This document shows, piece after piece, positions 1-6,306 of a DNA stretch of 6,306 nucleotides. The position numbers were made by a program, and so were the translations under genes. Under the pieces are notes generated by a model. It was given only the letters and a program-made list of their open reading frames with translations, had not been told where the DNA came from and made no database searches. Source of the stretch: an uncultured Pseudomonadota bacterium (lineage in GTDB: Bacteria > Myxococcota_A > UBA9042 > CAIXZC01). How positions within the stretch are numbered: position 1 is the first letter of the stretch; the number at the start of each line of letters is the position of its first letter. The stretch is taken from the NCBI GenBank assembly GCA_937876385.1, contig CALFHQ010000107.1, positions 1-6,306 on the forward strand, written 5' to 3'.

Positions 1-3000
1 CCACTCAAGGAGCGAATGGTCCCGGTTCCCATCTGGCGAAGGTAGAATCGAGCGACGTCGTCTCCAAAGTCCTGCCCTCTCAGTTCCACCTCGATGCTGT
101 CGAGTTTGTGGTTGTAGGTCATCGGGGAGAGCTCCGACACCGTGGTGGAGAAGGGAATAACAAGGTACCCGTTGGCATCCACCAGTTCGGGGTTCTTCAA
201 CGCTTCTCGAAGCATCTGTGCGCGTTCGGTGGTGGTGCACGCCCCATCCGCTCCGCAGCTATCGTCCGTGTAAGGAATCTTCAAGATGTCGTCGCACAGG
301 GAGAGGGTCTTCACGCGAAGGTCGGGGTTGCCGTAGGCCTCTTCGAACTCGTAGTAGGCGTCTTCCAGCTCAGCCAGGTAGTTTTCCAGGTTGTATTCGC
401 CGAGGGTGACGGCCCGCACCAGGAAGAGATCCCACAGGTGGGCGTAGGTTTGTGATGTGTAGTACTCGAACACTCTGGTGGCCTTGTACGCAGCCACTAG
501 GGCTCGATGGAAGGTTCTGTCCGCTGCCAGGATGGCGTCGTCCTTGTACAGTCGAACGTTGGGGTCGTTCATCGCGGCCACGACGTTGATGGCGTGCTGT
601 TCCGCTTCCGCCTGGAGATCTTGAAGCTGCTGGGCCTGACTTCTCAGTTGCTTTATCTGAGACAGCTTGAGCATCAAGTCATACTCGGCCTTCATGGCGT
701 CGATTTCCAGCTCGGCAAATTGCAGCAGGAGCCCCTTCACCACCGCATTGGAGTCGATGAGGGCAAGGTCGCAATCGTGACTGAGTTCCCACCAGCCGAT
801 GCTTTCCTCCAGGTCGTGGATGCGCCGTTCTTTGGTGGCGATGCCGATTTGTACCCCGCCGACGACGGCTTCGGTGACGATGTTGAAGACGTCGTAGACC
901 ACCCCGAGGGCGATGGCCTGGCCCAGCAGATAGATGTCTCCAGCGCTAAGGAGCCCGCACGAGGTCCCGAAGGTGTCAACGTATCTTCTGAGATCCTCGA
1001 TGGCTCGATTGCTGTCCGATATCTGCTCTTGGAGGCTGTTTACCTGTGTGGTGAGCCCGTCTTCGCCGTACATGAAGTCGGCGAAGCTCAGTTGGGCTTG
1101 GCAGTACGCCTCCACCCTCTCCTTCTCGATGTTGACCTGTGAAACAAGATTGTTGTGGCGAACTCTAAGGGCATCGGAATCCAGCTTGGACATTGCCAGG
1201 GAAGCCATCGCATCATGGATCTGGCCACTCCCCGTCAGTCCGCACAGGTCGCCGGCCAGCGCCATCAGTTCCTCGGCTTCCCGGTTCTTGGAAGCGTACC
1301 GGGGGATCGCCGGGTAGACCACCCCATCGCTGCCCTCGAAGGAACCGCAAAGCTCCAGCAGTTGGGTTTCGTAACTCGCCTGAATTTTTGCCAGTTCTGC
1401 CTCAAAGGCAGCATAGTCGACGGTGTAGTTTGTGCCGGAATTGATGGCCAAGGCCTCCTTTTCAGCGGCCACCGAGGCAGTCTGCTTGGCGTATTCGAGC
1501 ATCTTGTCGAAGGCGTTGGACCACAGCCCGGCTCCCAGGTTCTCCACAGCGGGGAAGGGAACGTAATCGGGGGTGTAGCCGAAGTAGGTCAACTCGTTGG
1601 TGAGGTCACGGTACACATCCCGCATCTCAAGGAGTCCCTGGCGATAGCGGATTTGCGCTTGCTCCAGGATGTAGACGATCTGCTCTTCGTCGGCGGTGTC
1701 TTTGTAAATCTCCCGCATCTTCTTGAACAGGCCGTTGAACACCACCGATTCCATGTACGCTGCCGTGTATGCCCGCTCAACAACCTGCCTGGCGAGATCC
1801 GGGCGGTTGAACTTCTGGTACCGTCGAGCGATTTCGCTCCAGGCTCGGGACTTCTGTCCAGACGCCCGGACGAGGCGCTCGAAGTAGTGCGAGGCCGTGG
1901 CCTGGGTGACGTAGTAGTCGTCTGTGCTGAGGCGAGCGAAGGACTCCCAGATGGTGGGCATTAGCAGGTAGAAACGGTTCAAAGCCGCTTCATAGTTCTC
2001 CACCGCCAGGTACAAGTTGTACATCTCGAATCCGGCCCCCCCGGAAAGATTGATTCCGTTGGGTTCCAGGGCCGCCCCAGGGAAGGAAGCAGCGCTGAAG
2101 CCACCGATGTCGAAGCGGGAGGCGTAGGCTTGCGAGAAGGCTTCGTCCCCCATCATGATGAGAAGCTCCGAGAAGAGCCGCTCAAACCCGTCCCGCACGA
2201 TTCCCGGGGTGCTGTAATCATCATAGGAGAAGGTCTGCCGCAGAAATGACGCAAGCCGGGGATACAACTTGTCCTCGGCCGGGAGACTCTGATCCGAGGT
2301 GAGGATGTCCGAGCCAAAATAGCTGTAGAGGTACTCGATGCACTCTACCCGGTCCTGGGCCGCTTCGATCTCATCGGGTGCATAGCAGTAGCTGAGCTCC
2401 CCGGCGCCGGGGTCGCAGATGCGTGGAGCGAAGGCGAGGCTGGTTCCCGACTTGTTGATGAACTTGGTCTTGTATCGGAATGCCTGCTCAATCTGGCTTC
2501 GCAGGGGCTGCAAGACCTCCGCCTGATACGTGTCGGCGTAGAATTCCTTCCCCTCCAGCAGGTCGTAACGATCGTCGCTGCAATACGCCATGTCAGTGTC
2601 GCTGCAGCGCCACAGAACATCGAAACGATAGGAGTACTGGCAGGTGCCTGCGTCGCAATAGTAGTTGGTGTCACACTGGGAGTGGTTGGTGCAGGAAACA
2701 GTGCCCTCCAGAGGCCTTCCCGCACAGTTGGGGCCTCCAACCGTGGCACACTGCCAGCCGAGCTTGATGTTCTGAATCCACTGCCCGCAGCTCCCGGGGC
2801 TTCCGTTGTCGTCCAGCAAGTGGAAAACCAACGACTCTTCCTCGTCCGTACCGCTTTGAAGGGTGCCCGGGTTGTTGGTCGTGACTTCAACAGAGTACTG
2901 ATAGGAGTAGTCCTGGTTGCAAGAGAGCTGTTCGAAGTGCTCTCCGGGGTTGCCGTCGGTGATGACGTGGTTGACCGCGAAATACTCCACCTTGCTCCCT

Positions 3001-5528
3001 GGAGGGCATGGAGCATCGGCACCCACGGGTCCCTGGTCGATGGTCCCGTTGTCTTCGCAGTAGTAGTGGGCCGTCTCGACGCTGGGATTCAAAGGAACGG
3101 GTGGAACCGCCGAATCGGGAATGCCGTCGAGGGCCGCGGAGGCCAAGGCGCGCACCGCCGTGCGGCACTTCTGAGGGTTGGCTGCCGCGTCGCATGCCGA
3201 CTCACCGGGAACGGTTTCCCAGGGTTCCATGGCTGGCAGTTCGGCGAGGATGAAGTCAGACATGTCAGAGTCGCTGAAGTACCCTGCGACCACATCGGAG
3301 AGCGCCTCGGAGCATCCACTGTTTGGGAAGTGAGGGCTCGGTGAACCTTCCAATGCGTGGACATTTCCTTCGTAGTCCGAGGAAGTGAGGGGGGTCATGG
3401 AGCGATTGAGCAGGATGACTCCGTAGCTGGAGAAATTCTCTGACTGGGTGGGAGAGAGGGCGATGTCGAAGGTCTCTTCGAAGATGAGCACGAGGGTCTT
3501 CTGGTTCACCAGCGCCCCGTCGATGAGGCGGATGCGGCGAAGGAGAGGCATCCCGTTTGGAACCGGGTTGGCTCCGGAGAAAGTCTGGTTGATGGCATGG
3601 AATTCTGATGTGTCGCCAAAGGGAACGGTTTGATCTCGGCACTCCTGTACAACTGTCCCTTCCCCAGTGGAGACTGAGAAGCTCTCAAATCCGGGGACCA
3701 GCCAGGGGGTGCTCATGAGGGAAAACTGCGAGCCGTACAGAGCGCAATCGCCTTGCTCCGCAGGACCTCTGCCCCCAAGAAGTACGTCGGCGTCGAAGGA
3801 GTCCAGGTATGTGAGGCAGGTCCCCGAGAGCAGGTGAGTTGTCTGACAAGAGGATGGGTCCCCTTGGAATTGAAGCGCCACCTCCGGGTTGCCTGCATAG
3901 TGAAGCGAACCGGAACTTTCGATGCGGCCGACCCAATCGTGAGAGTCGCTTCCGTCTTGTCGAATGTTCACGGCAAAGGGAAGCTCGGTGGCTGCGGTAG
4001 GGATCTTGTCCTGCTGCAGGTTCTGAGTGTAGAGCCCCACGCCACTGGTAGATTCCCCCCATGGGTCGGCGTAGAGATAGCAAGCAGCGTTGGGCTGGTT
4101 GTACGCAGAACGGCACCGCTCCTCTACCGAAGACCACTTCCAGGATTCGGAGGTCGTGGCGTTGAGGACCGCCATGAACTCGGTGAGAGCAATGTCCCCG
4201 TCCTTGAAAGCCATCCAACGCTTGATGAAGGCGTTGTCGAGGTTCTTGATGTCGTATCCTTCCTTGTCGGCCATCCACGACTGAAGGTTCCCCGTGGGGA
4301 AGTTGGCGAAGTAGTGAATGGTCCCGGTCCAGCTACCTTCCGGCGTTCCCATGTAGCGAAGGTGTATCCAGCGGACTCCCTGAGAGACGCCCCCCACCAG
4401 TGCCTCCACCTTAACCACCCCTTCCCATCGATCCAGCTCACAGTTCTCTGGAACATCCAGGAAGCCAACGAGGACGGATTCTCCGTCCGCTGCCTCGAAG
4501 GTGAAGCTCCCAGCCGGTTCCAACTCGGATTCGTTCGGCGTATCGGTGGAATAGGCGCCCATTTTCATCCATCCCAGGGGATTGGATTCGATGTCCACGG
4601 GGCCTGCTTCGGTGAACTTCGTGTGGCGAATGGGGGTCACCACGAAGGTGACCTTCCCCGGTCCGTCGTTGGTGAACTCAAGGTCCACTCGCTGGTCGGC
4701 GTTGGTGAAGGTGAAGGCCGTGTCGCTGATGTCGAAGGTCGCTGTAACTGTCCCCCCGTCGTCCCCCGAAGCAGCCGGGTGAAGGCAGAATCCAGGGGCG
4801 CCGTTGTCCGAGTCACACACCATCCCGGCAGGGCAGTCGATGCTGGTGTCACAGGCGATGCGGCACACATGGCGGTGGCACTGCAACACTCCCGGGCACT
4901 CCATGTCGTTTTCGCAAATGGAGTAGCACTTGCCCTGAATGCAGGTTTGCCAGTCCGGGCAGTCCATGGGAGTGATGCACGGGTCGTAATCCAGGGAAAT
5001 GTCGTCGGACTTTTCTTCCTTGTGAAGGACGCAAGAGCCGTCAACGCATTCGTAGCGGTCGAGACAACCGGGCATCAACCCATCTGCCGGGCACGGGAAG
5101 TAAGCGCCCTCTTCTGTCAAGCGGCCCTCTCGGCACGGCGTGTAGCACTGAGGAGACTCGGGGGGCGTCAGCATGCTCTCGAGGAGGCAAAGCCCCCCGA
5201 TACACGAAGCCGGTGAGGCACACTCACCGCTTTCGCTGCAACCACACCCAGGGGTGCCCTGAGGGCACTGGGTGGATTGACAGGTGCCGGACGCATTGCA
5301 TCGGAGGGTGACGCCGTTGCAGGTGCCGTCGTCAAGGCAGGTACATCCCAGAGCCCCCTTCACGCATTCCAGAGGTTGTGCCGCATCCGAATCACCGGGA
5401 AGCAGGGCGTCTCCCTGCTCCATCGAATCTGATGCCGTATCCGAGTCGTCCTTACTCGAATCGGAACCGCAGGAGGCAACCATCAAAACGCCTGCAAAAA
5501 CCAGAATCAACAGTCCAGTCCGTTTCAT
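1..5528 (-). CDS. Giant Cys-rich lipoprotein with a C-terminal region resembling Tc toxin A subunits (3' end beyond window)
   Basis: The frame from ATG at 5528 has 1842 codons without a stop and is cut by the left edge. Residues 1-20 are a lipoprotein signal ending VASC, so Cys20 should be lipidated and the protein exported. Residues 21-54 are an Asp/Ser-rich linker. Residues 55-248 hold 30 cysteines. Residues 258-1000 look mostly beta-rich, unrecognised, with a second Cys cluster at 935-983. Residues 1054-1780 look mostly helical, with a TPR-like stretch near 1226-1262, helices at 1452-1520, a hydrophobic stretch at 1526-1565 and coiled coil at 1598-1645. Beta sequence resumes at 1788. Residues 1450-1842 recall TcA subunits (inference). 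I chose Met1 because a classical signal and a G-rich RBS fit it; an in-frame ATG at 5609 would add 27 residues before the signal, and Met16 would destroy it. It is surely coding. A large surface lipoprotein unrelated to toxins is the main alternative. Confidence 0.93.
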   Translation of the reverse strand, partial: MKRTGLLILVFAGVLMVASCGSDSSKDDSDTASDSMEQGDALLPGDSDAAQPLECVKGALGCTCLDDGTCNGVTLRCNASGTCQSTQCPQGTPGCGCSESGECASPASCIGGLCLLESMLTPPESPQCYTPCREGRLTEEGAYFPCPADGLMPGCLDRYECVDGSCVLHKEEKSDDISLDYDPCITPMDCPDWQTCIQGKCYSICENDMECPGVLQCHRHVCRIACDTSIDCPAGMVCDSDNGAPGFCLHPAASGDDGGTVTATFDISDTAFTFTNADQRVDLEFTNDGPGKVTFVVTPIRHTKFTEAGPVDIESNPLGWMKMGAYSTDTPNESELEPAGSFTFEAADGESVLVGFLDVPENCELDRWEGVVKVEALVGGVSQGVRWIHLRYMGTPEGSWTGTIHYFANFPTGNLQSWMADKEGYDIKNLDNAFIKRWMAFKDGDIALTEFMAVLNATTSESWKWSSVEERCRSAYNQPNAACYLYADPWGESTSGVGLYTQNLQQDKIPTAATELPFAVNIRQDGSDSHDWVGRIESSGSLHYAGNPEVALQFQGDPSSCQTTHLLSGTCLTYLDSFDADVLLGGRGPAEQGDCALYGSQFSLMSTPWLVPGFESFSVSTGEGTVVQECRDQTVPFGDTSEFHAINQTFSGANPVPNGMPLLRRIRLIDGALVNQKTLVLIFEETFDIALSPTQSENFSSYGVILLNRSMTPLTSSDYEGNVHALEGSPSPHFPNSGCSEALSDVVAGYFSDSDMSDFILAELPAMEPWETVPGESACDAAANPQKCRTAVRALASAALDGIPDSAVPPVPLNPSVETAHYYCEDNGTIDQGPVGADAPCPPGSKVEYFAVNHVITDGNPGEHFEQLSCNQDYSYQYSVEVTTNNPGTLQSGTDEEESLVFHLLDDNGSPGSCGQWIQNIKLGWQCATVGGPNCAGRPLEGTVSCTNHSQCDTNYYCDAGTCQYSYRFDVLWRCSDTDMAYCSDDRYDLLEGKEFYADTYQAEVLQPLRSQIEQAFRYKTKFINKSGTSLAFAPRICDPGAGELSYCYAPDEIEAAQDRVECIEYLYSYFGSDILTSDQSLPAEDKLYPRLASFLRQTFSYDDYSTPGIVRDGFERLFSELLIMMGDEAFSQAYASRFDIGGFSAASFPGAALEPNGINLSGGAGFEMYNLYLAVENYEAALNRFYLLMPTIWESFARLSTDDYYVTQATASHYFERLVRASGQKSRAWSEIARRYQKFNRPDLARQVVERAYTAAYMESVVFNGLFKKMREIYKDTADEEQIVYILEQAQIRYRQGLLEMRDVYRDLTNELTYFGYTPDYVPFPAVENLGAGLWSNAFDKMLEYAKQTASVAAEKEALAINSGTNYTVDYAAFEAELAKIQASYETQLLELCGSFEGSDGVVYPAIPRYASKNREAEELMALAGDLCGLTGSGQIHDAMASLAMSKLDSDALRVRHNNLVSQVNIEKERVEAYCQAQLSFADFMYGEDGLTTQVNSLQEQISDSNRAIEDLRRYVDTFGTSCGLLSAGDIYLLGQAIALGVVYDVFNIVTEAVVGGVQIGIATKERRIHDLEESIGWWELSHDCDLALIDSNAVVKGLLLQFAELEIDAMKAEYDLMLKLSQIKQLRSQAQQLQDLQAEAEQHAINVVAAMNDPNVRLYKDDAILAADRTFHRALVAAYKATRVFEYYTSQTYAHLWDLFLVRAVTLGEYNLENYLAELEDAYYEFEEAYGNPDLRVKTLSLCDDILKIPYTDDSCGADGACTTTERAQMLREALKNPELVDANGYLVIPFSTTVSELSPMTYNHKLDSIEVELRGQDFGDDVARFYLRQMGTGTIRSLS
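3..1181 (-). other. TcA-like helical pore/translocation and TcB-binding region (tentative)
   Basis: Residues 1450-1842 show, in the same order as TcA subunits recalled from the Photorhabdus TcdA1 type: a long helix; a hydrophobic stretch, 1526-1565, where TcA has its membrane-inserting hairpin; SIGWWELSHDCDLALID at 1576-1592, compared with the TcA pattern RR-x-EWE-x-QR-x-NAE-x-E-x4-D; a coiled coil at 1598-1645; YYTSQTYAHLWDLFLVRAV at 1689-1707, compared with LYNWLRGRLAAIYFQFYDLA; LEDAYYEFEEAYGNPDLRVK then TLSL at 1721-1744, compared with MEDA-x-LKRDKRALEVERTVSL; and VIPFSTTVSELSP then YNHKLDSIEVELRG, compared with VSFADL then RRIKQISVTLP. The comparison is from memory and identity is low, so the order of the motifs carries the argument. 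The end of the TcB-binding-like domain lies outside the window. Confidence 0.5.
9..43 (-). repeat. Internal coding repeat, copy A (35 bp)
   Basis: On the minus strand this stretch matches copy B at 4311-4363 at 31 of 35 positions once an in-frame 18-bp gap is allowed (17/19 before it, 14/16 after it). Both copies are read in the same frame of the same gene. Here it encodes LRQMGTGTIRS at residues 1830-1840, within a beta-strand-like context. Confidence 0.6.
2580..2726 (-). other. Second, isolated Cys cluster in the giant lipoprotein
   Basis: Residues 935-983 hold seven cysteines (935, 946, 952, 958, 963, 975, 983). The core SCTNHSQCDTNYYCDAGTCQ matches the style of the N-terminal repeats, about 700 residues downstream of them. 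It sits between the beta-rich region and the helical C-terminal half, so it looks like a unit inserted at a domain boundary. Other cysteines lie shortly before it (824, 841, 870, 914, 927). Confidence 0.65.
4311..4363 (-). repeat. Internal coding repeat, copy B (53 bp, with 18 extra bp)
   Basis: This is the partner of copy A at 9-43. It encodes LRYMGTPEGSWTGTIHY at residues 390-406; the six extra residues PEGSWT account for the 18-bp difference. The preceding residues also resemble those before copy A (VRWIH compared with VARFY), which suggests a repeated beta-hairpin module. Confidence 0.6.
4785..5366 (-). other. N-terminal Cys-rich repeat region of the giant lipoprotein
   Basis: Residues 55-248 contain 30 cysteines, an even number, with spacings like those of the Cys-rich repeats common in myxobacterial surface lipoproteins. 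Two successive units of the type C-x5-C-x5-C-x4-C-x3-C are clear: DCPDWQTCIQGKCYSIC, then ECPGVLQCHRHVCRIAC, followed by a third, partial one, DCPAGMVCDSDNG. Disulfide bonding outside the cytoplasm is expected. The likely role is a rigid spacer or a binding surface; no ligand can be named. Confidence 0.8.
5469..5528 (-). other. Lipoprotein signal peptide and lipobox of the giant CDS
   Basis: Residues 1-20 read MKRTGLLILVFAGVLMVASC: a short basic N-region (Lys2, Arg3), a hydrophobic core, and the lipobox V-A-S before Cys20. Signal peptidase II should cut before Cys20, which then becomes diacylated. The residue after Cys is Gly, not Asp, so under the enterobacterial +2 rule nothing retains it in the inner membrane. 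Outer-membrane or surface location is therefore likely, though that rule is not established for this lineage. Confidence 0.9.
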
Positions 5529-5539
5529 CTCTCCCCCCC
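5529..5539 (-). promoter_or_regulatory. G-rich ribosome binding site of the giant lipoprotein gene
   Basis: The bases before the ATG read GGGGGGGAGAG. GGAG lies only 2 nt from the start codon, but the seven-G run can pair with the pyrimidine-rich anti-SD at longer spacing. It supports the start at 5528 over the in-frame ATG at 5609, which has no good SD. Confidence 0.6.
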
Positions 5540-5575
5540 ACACTCTCAATAGCTGTTGCGGTCTGGCTTTCGATC

Positions 5576-5588
5576 GTGGGCTGCCCAC
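5576..5588. repeat. Perfect 13-bp dyad (GTGGGC-N-GCCCAC) in the leader
   Basis: The arms GTGGGC and GCCCAC flank a single central base, 48 bp upstream of the lipoprotein start. There is no T-run, so it is not an intrinsic terminator, and the one-base centre suits a DNA-binding dyad better than an RNA hairpin. A smaller dyad, TGAC-C-GTCA, lies at 5631-5639, between the promoter candidate and this site. Either could be an operator. Confidence 0.4.
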
Positions 5589-5657
5589 AGAGCGCAGCGA
5601 CGTCCCCATGACTCGCGCGCAGTCGAAATCTGACCGTCAAACTGCTCTGTTGTCGTG

Positions 5658-5687
5658 ATCTTAACTGCGAAATTAAGGGAAGGGCAA
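5658..5687 (-). promoter_or_regulatory. Weak sigma70-like promoter candidate for the giant lipoprotein gene
   Basis: TTGCCC (5687-5682) and TAAGAT (5663-5658) each match 4 of 6 consensus bases and are separated by 18 bp in a locally AT-rich patch. It would give a leader of about 120 nt. The matches are modest, so this is a candidate only. Confidence 0.35.
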
Positions 5688-5716
5688 CGAAAAATTGTCG
5701 AAAACTCACGCGAAAA
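5688..5716 (-). promoter_or_regulatory. Three phased TTTTCG hexamers upstream of the promoter candidate
   Basis: TTTTCG occurs on the minus strand at 5716-5711, 5704-5699 and 5693-5688, with start-to-start spacing of 12 and 11 bp, close to one helical turn. The last copy abuts the -35 candidate. Phased direct repeats are typical of activator or response-regulator sites; an AT-rich UP-like element is the simpler alternative. Confidence 0.35.
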
Positions 5717-5734
5717 TCGACAGGAAGAAGTGAC

Positions 5735-6306
5735 TCAAGTGTCCAACGAGCGTCTTGATTGGTGGAACCACTCGTACATCGCCGGAACAACGAACGTATT
5801 GAGCAGCGTCGTAAAGGCCAGACCACCTAGAACCACGAGGGCCAGTGGTCGCTGCACATCGGAACCGGGACCGTCAGCCAGGAGAATCGGAATGAGCCCC
5901 AGAACGGAGGTCAGTTTGGTCATCAGCAAGGGACGCAATCGGCGGTAGCTCGCCTCTCGCACGGCTTCTCCGGCAGTCATTCCATCGGCTCGAAGCTGAT
6001 CGATGAAGGACACCAGCACCGTCCCGTGTTGGACCGCCATCCCGAACAGGGCCACCAACCCCACCAGAACCGACACACTGATGTTCATGTCCGCAAGCCA
6101 GATGACCCCCAGCCCTCCCACCACCGAGAACGGGAGATTCAATACAACAAGGAGGGTGGAGCGAACGTTCTTCAAGGCGGACAGTTGCATGAGCAAGATG
6201 AGCAACAAGGCGATGGGAACCACATAAGCCAGGGTTCGAGTGGCACGTTGCTGGTTCTCGAACTGCCCCCCCCAGGTCAGATAGGTTCCCGTGGGAAGGG
6301 ACTCTT
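5735..6306 (-). CDS. RND heavy-metal efflux pump, CzcA/CusA-like, C-terminal 189 residues (5' end beyond window)
   Basis: This is the end of an inner-membrane RND transporter, which exports substrate using the proton gradient together with a membrane-fusion protein and an outer-membrane channel. The visible part opens with LPTGTYLTWGGQFENQQRA, matching the CzcA/CusA signature before the second transmembrane bundle. Hydrophobic segments follow: VVPIALLLILL, a long double segment including VLNLPFSVVGGLGVIW and VGLVALFGMAVQHGTVLVS, then LRPLLMTKLTSVLGLIPILL, then GPGSDVQRPLALVVLGG leading into the last helix and VVPAMYEWF. CzcA relatives usually read AVQNG or AVLNG; here it is AVQHG. The family is about 1000-1100 residues long, so over 80% lies to the right of the window. 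The stop is TGA at 5737-5735. The metal cannot be told, because the substrate-determining residues in the first transmembrane half and the periplasmic domain are not visible. No partner genes are in view and no hairpin-plus-T-run terminator follows. Confidence 0.93.
   Translation of the reverse strand, partial: ESLPTGTYLTWGGQFENQQRATRTLAYVVPIALLLILLMQLSALKNVRSTLLVVLNLPFSVVGGLGVIWLADMNISVSVLVGLVALFGMAVQHGTVLVSFIDQLRADGMTAGEAVREASYRRLRPLLMTKLTSVLGLIPILLADGPGSDVQRPLALVVLGGLAFTTLLNTFVVPAMYEWFHQSRRSLDT

Noticed and set aside
1743..1853. TPR repeat array (residues 1226-1262)
   Set aside because: One helix pair, around RAWSEIARRYQKFNRPDLAR, is TPR-like, but I could not find a regular run of 34-residue repeats, so it is mentioned only as a TPR-like stretch.
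108..1964. Plus-strand open frames of 115, 211 and 269 codons
   Set aside because: All are antisense to the helical half of the lipoprotein gene; their Val/Gly/Leu-rich products mirror its codon bias and show no family motif.
2345..3364. Minus-strand frames of 225 and 102 codons and a plus-strand frame of 220 codons
   Set aside because: They overlap the intact lipoprotein frame in other phases, are rich in Ser/Thr/Arg or Gly/Val of low complexity, and have no domain; they are shadows.
3753..5216. A 487-codon open frame on the plus strand
   Set aside because: It lies wholly antisense to the 1842-codon lipoprotein frame and its product has no recognisable domain. The minus frame has a signal peptide, ordered Cys repeats and coherent domains, so this is a codon-bias shadow.
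4785..5366. EGF or Dickkopf-type eukaryotic domain assignment for the Cys repeats
   Set aside because: The spacing is only loosely similar and the same style is widespread in deltaproteobacterial lipoproteins, so naming a eukaryotic family would overreach.
5688..5734. Intrinsic terminator for the RND gene
   Set aside because: T-rich patches follow the stop codon, but no GC stem precedes them; the leader dyad further on has no T-run.
5452..5826. A 124-codon minus-strand frame spanning the intergenic region
   Set aside because: It overlaps the 3' end of the RND gene and the signal-peptide region of the lipoprotein in another phase, and its product shows no family resemblance.

Overview
The window carries two incomplete genes, both on the minus strand, separated by about 200 bp that holds the probable control region of the second. 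No RNA gene, mobile element or CRISPR array was seen. The style of the larger protein (lipobox followed by an Asp/Ser-rich linker and then eukaryote-like Cys-rich repeats), the moderately high GC content and the very long reading frame suggest a deltaproteobacterial-type organism (Myxococcota or Bradymonadota-like). This is an inference from style, not a marker-gene assignment.

Right end, 5735-6306: the last 189 codons of an RND-superfamily inner-membrane efflux pump of the CzcA/CusA heavy-metal type. Its 5' part lies beyond the window.

Middle, 5529-5734: an intergenic or leader region with a weak sigma70-like promoter candidate, three phased TTTTCG hexamers just upstream of it, two short dyads, and a G-rich ribosome binding site directly before the next gene.

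Left, 1-5528: one uninterrupted minus-strand frame of 1842 codons that is still open at the left edge. It encodes a giant secreted lipoprotein. In order it has a lipoprotein signal peptide, an acidic linker, 30 cysteines in about 194 residues, a long beta-rich region of unknown fold, a second Cys cluster, a large helical region with a TPR-like stretch, a coiled-coil/hydrophobic/coiled-coil segment, and the start of a beta domain. The last 390 or so residues show, in the right order, several motifs resembling the pore/translocation and TcB-binding parts of Tc (toxin complex) A subunits such as Photorhabdus TcdA1. A lipid-anchored, Cys-rich, TcA-like protein would be unusual and is the main item for a second look. 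The two genes show no functional link, and the 206 bp gap with its own promoter candidate argues for separate transcription.
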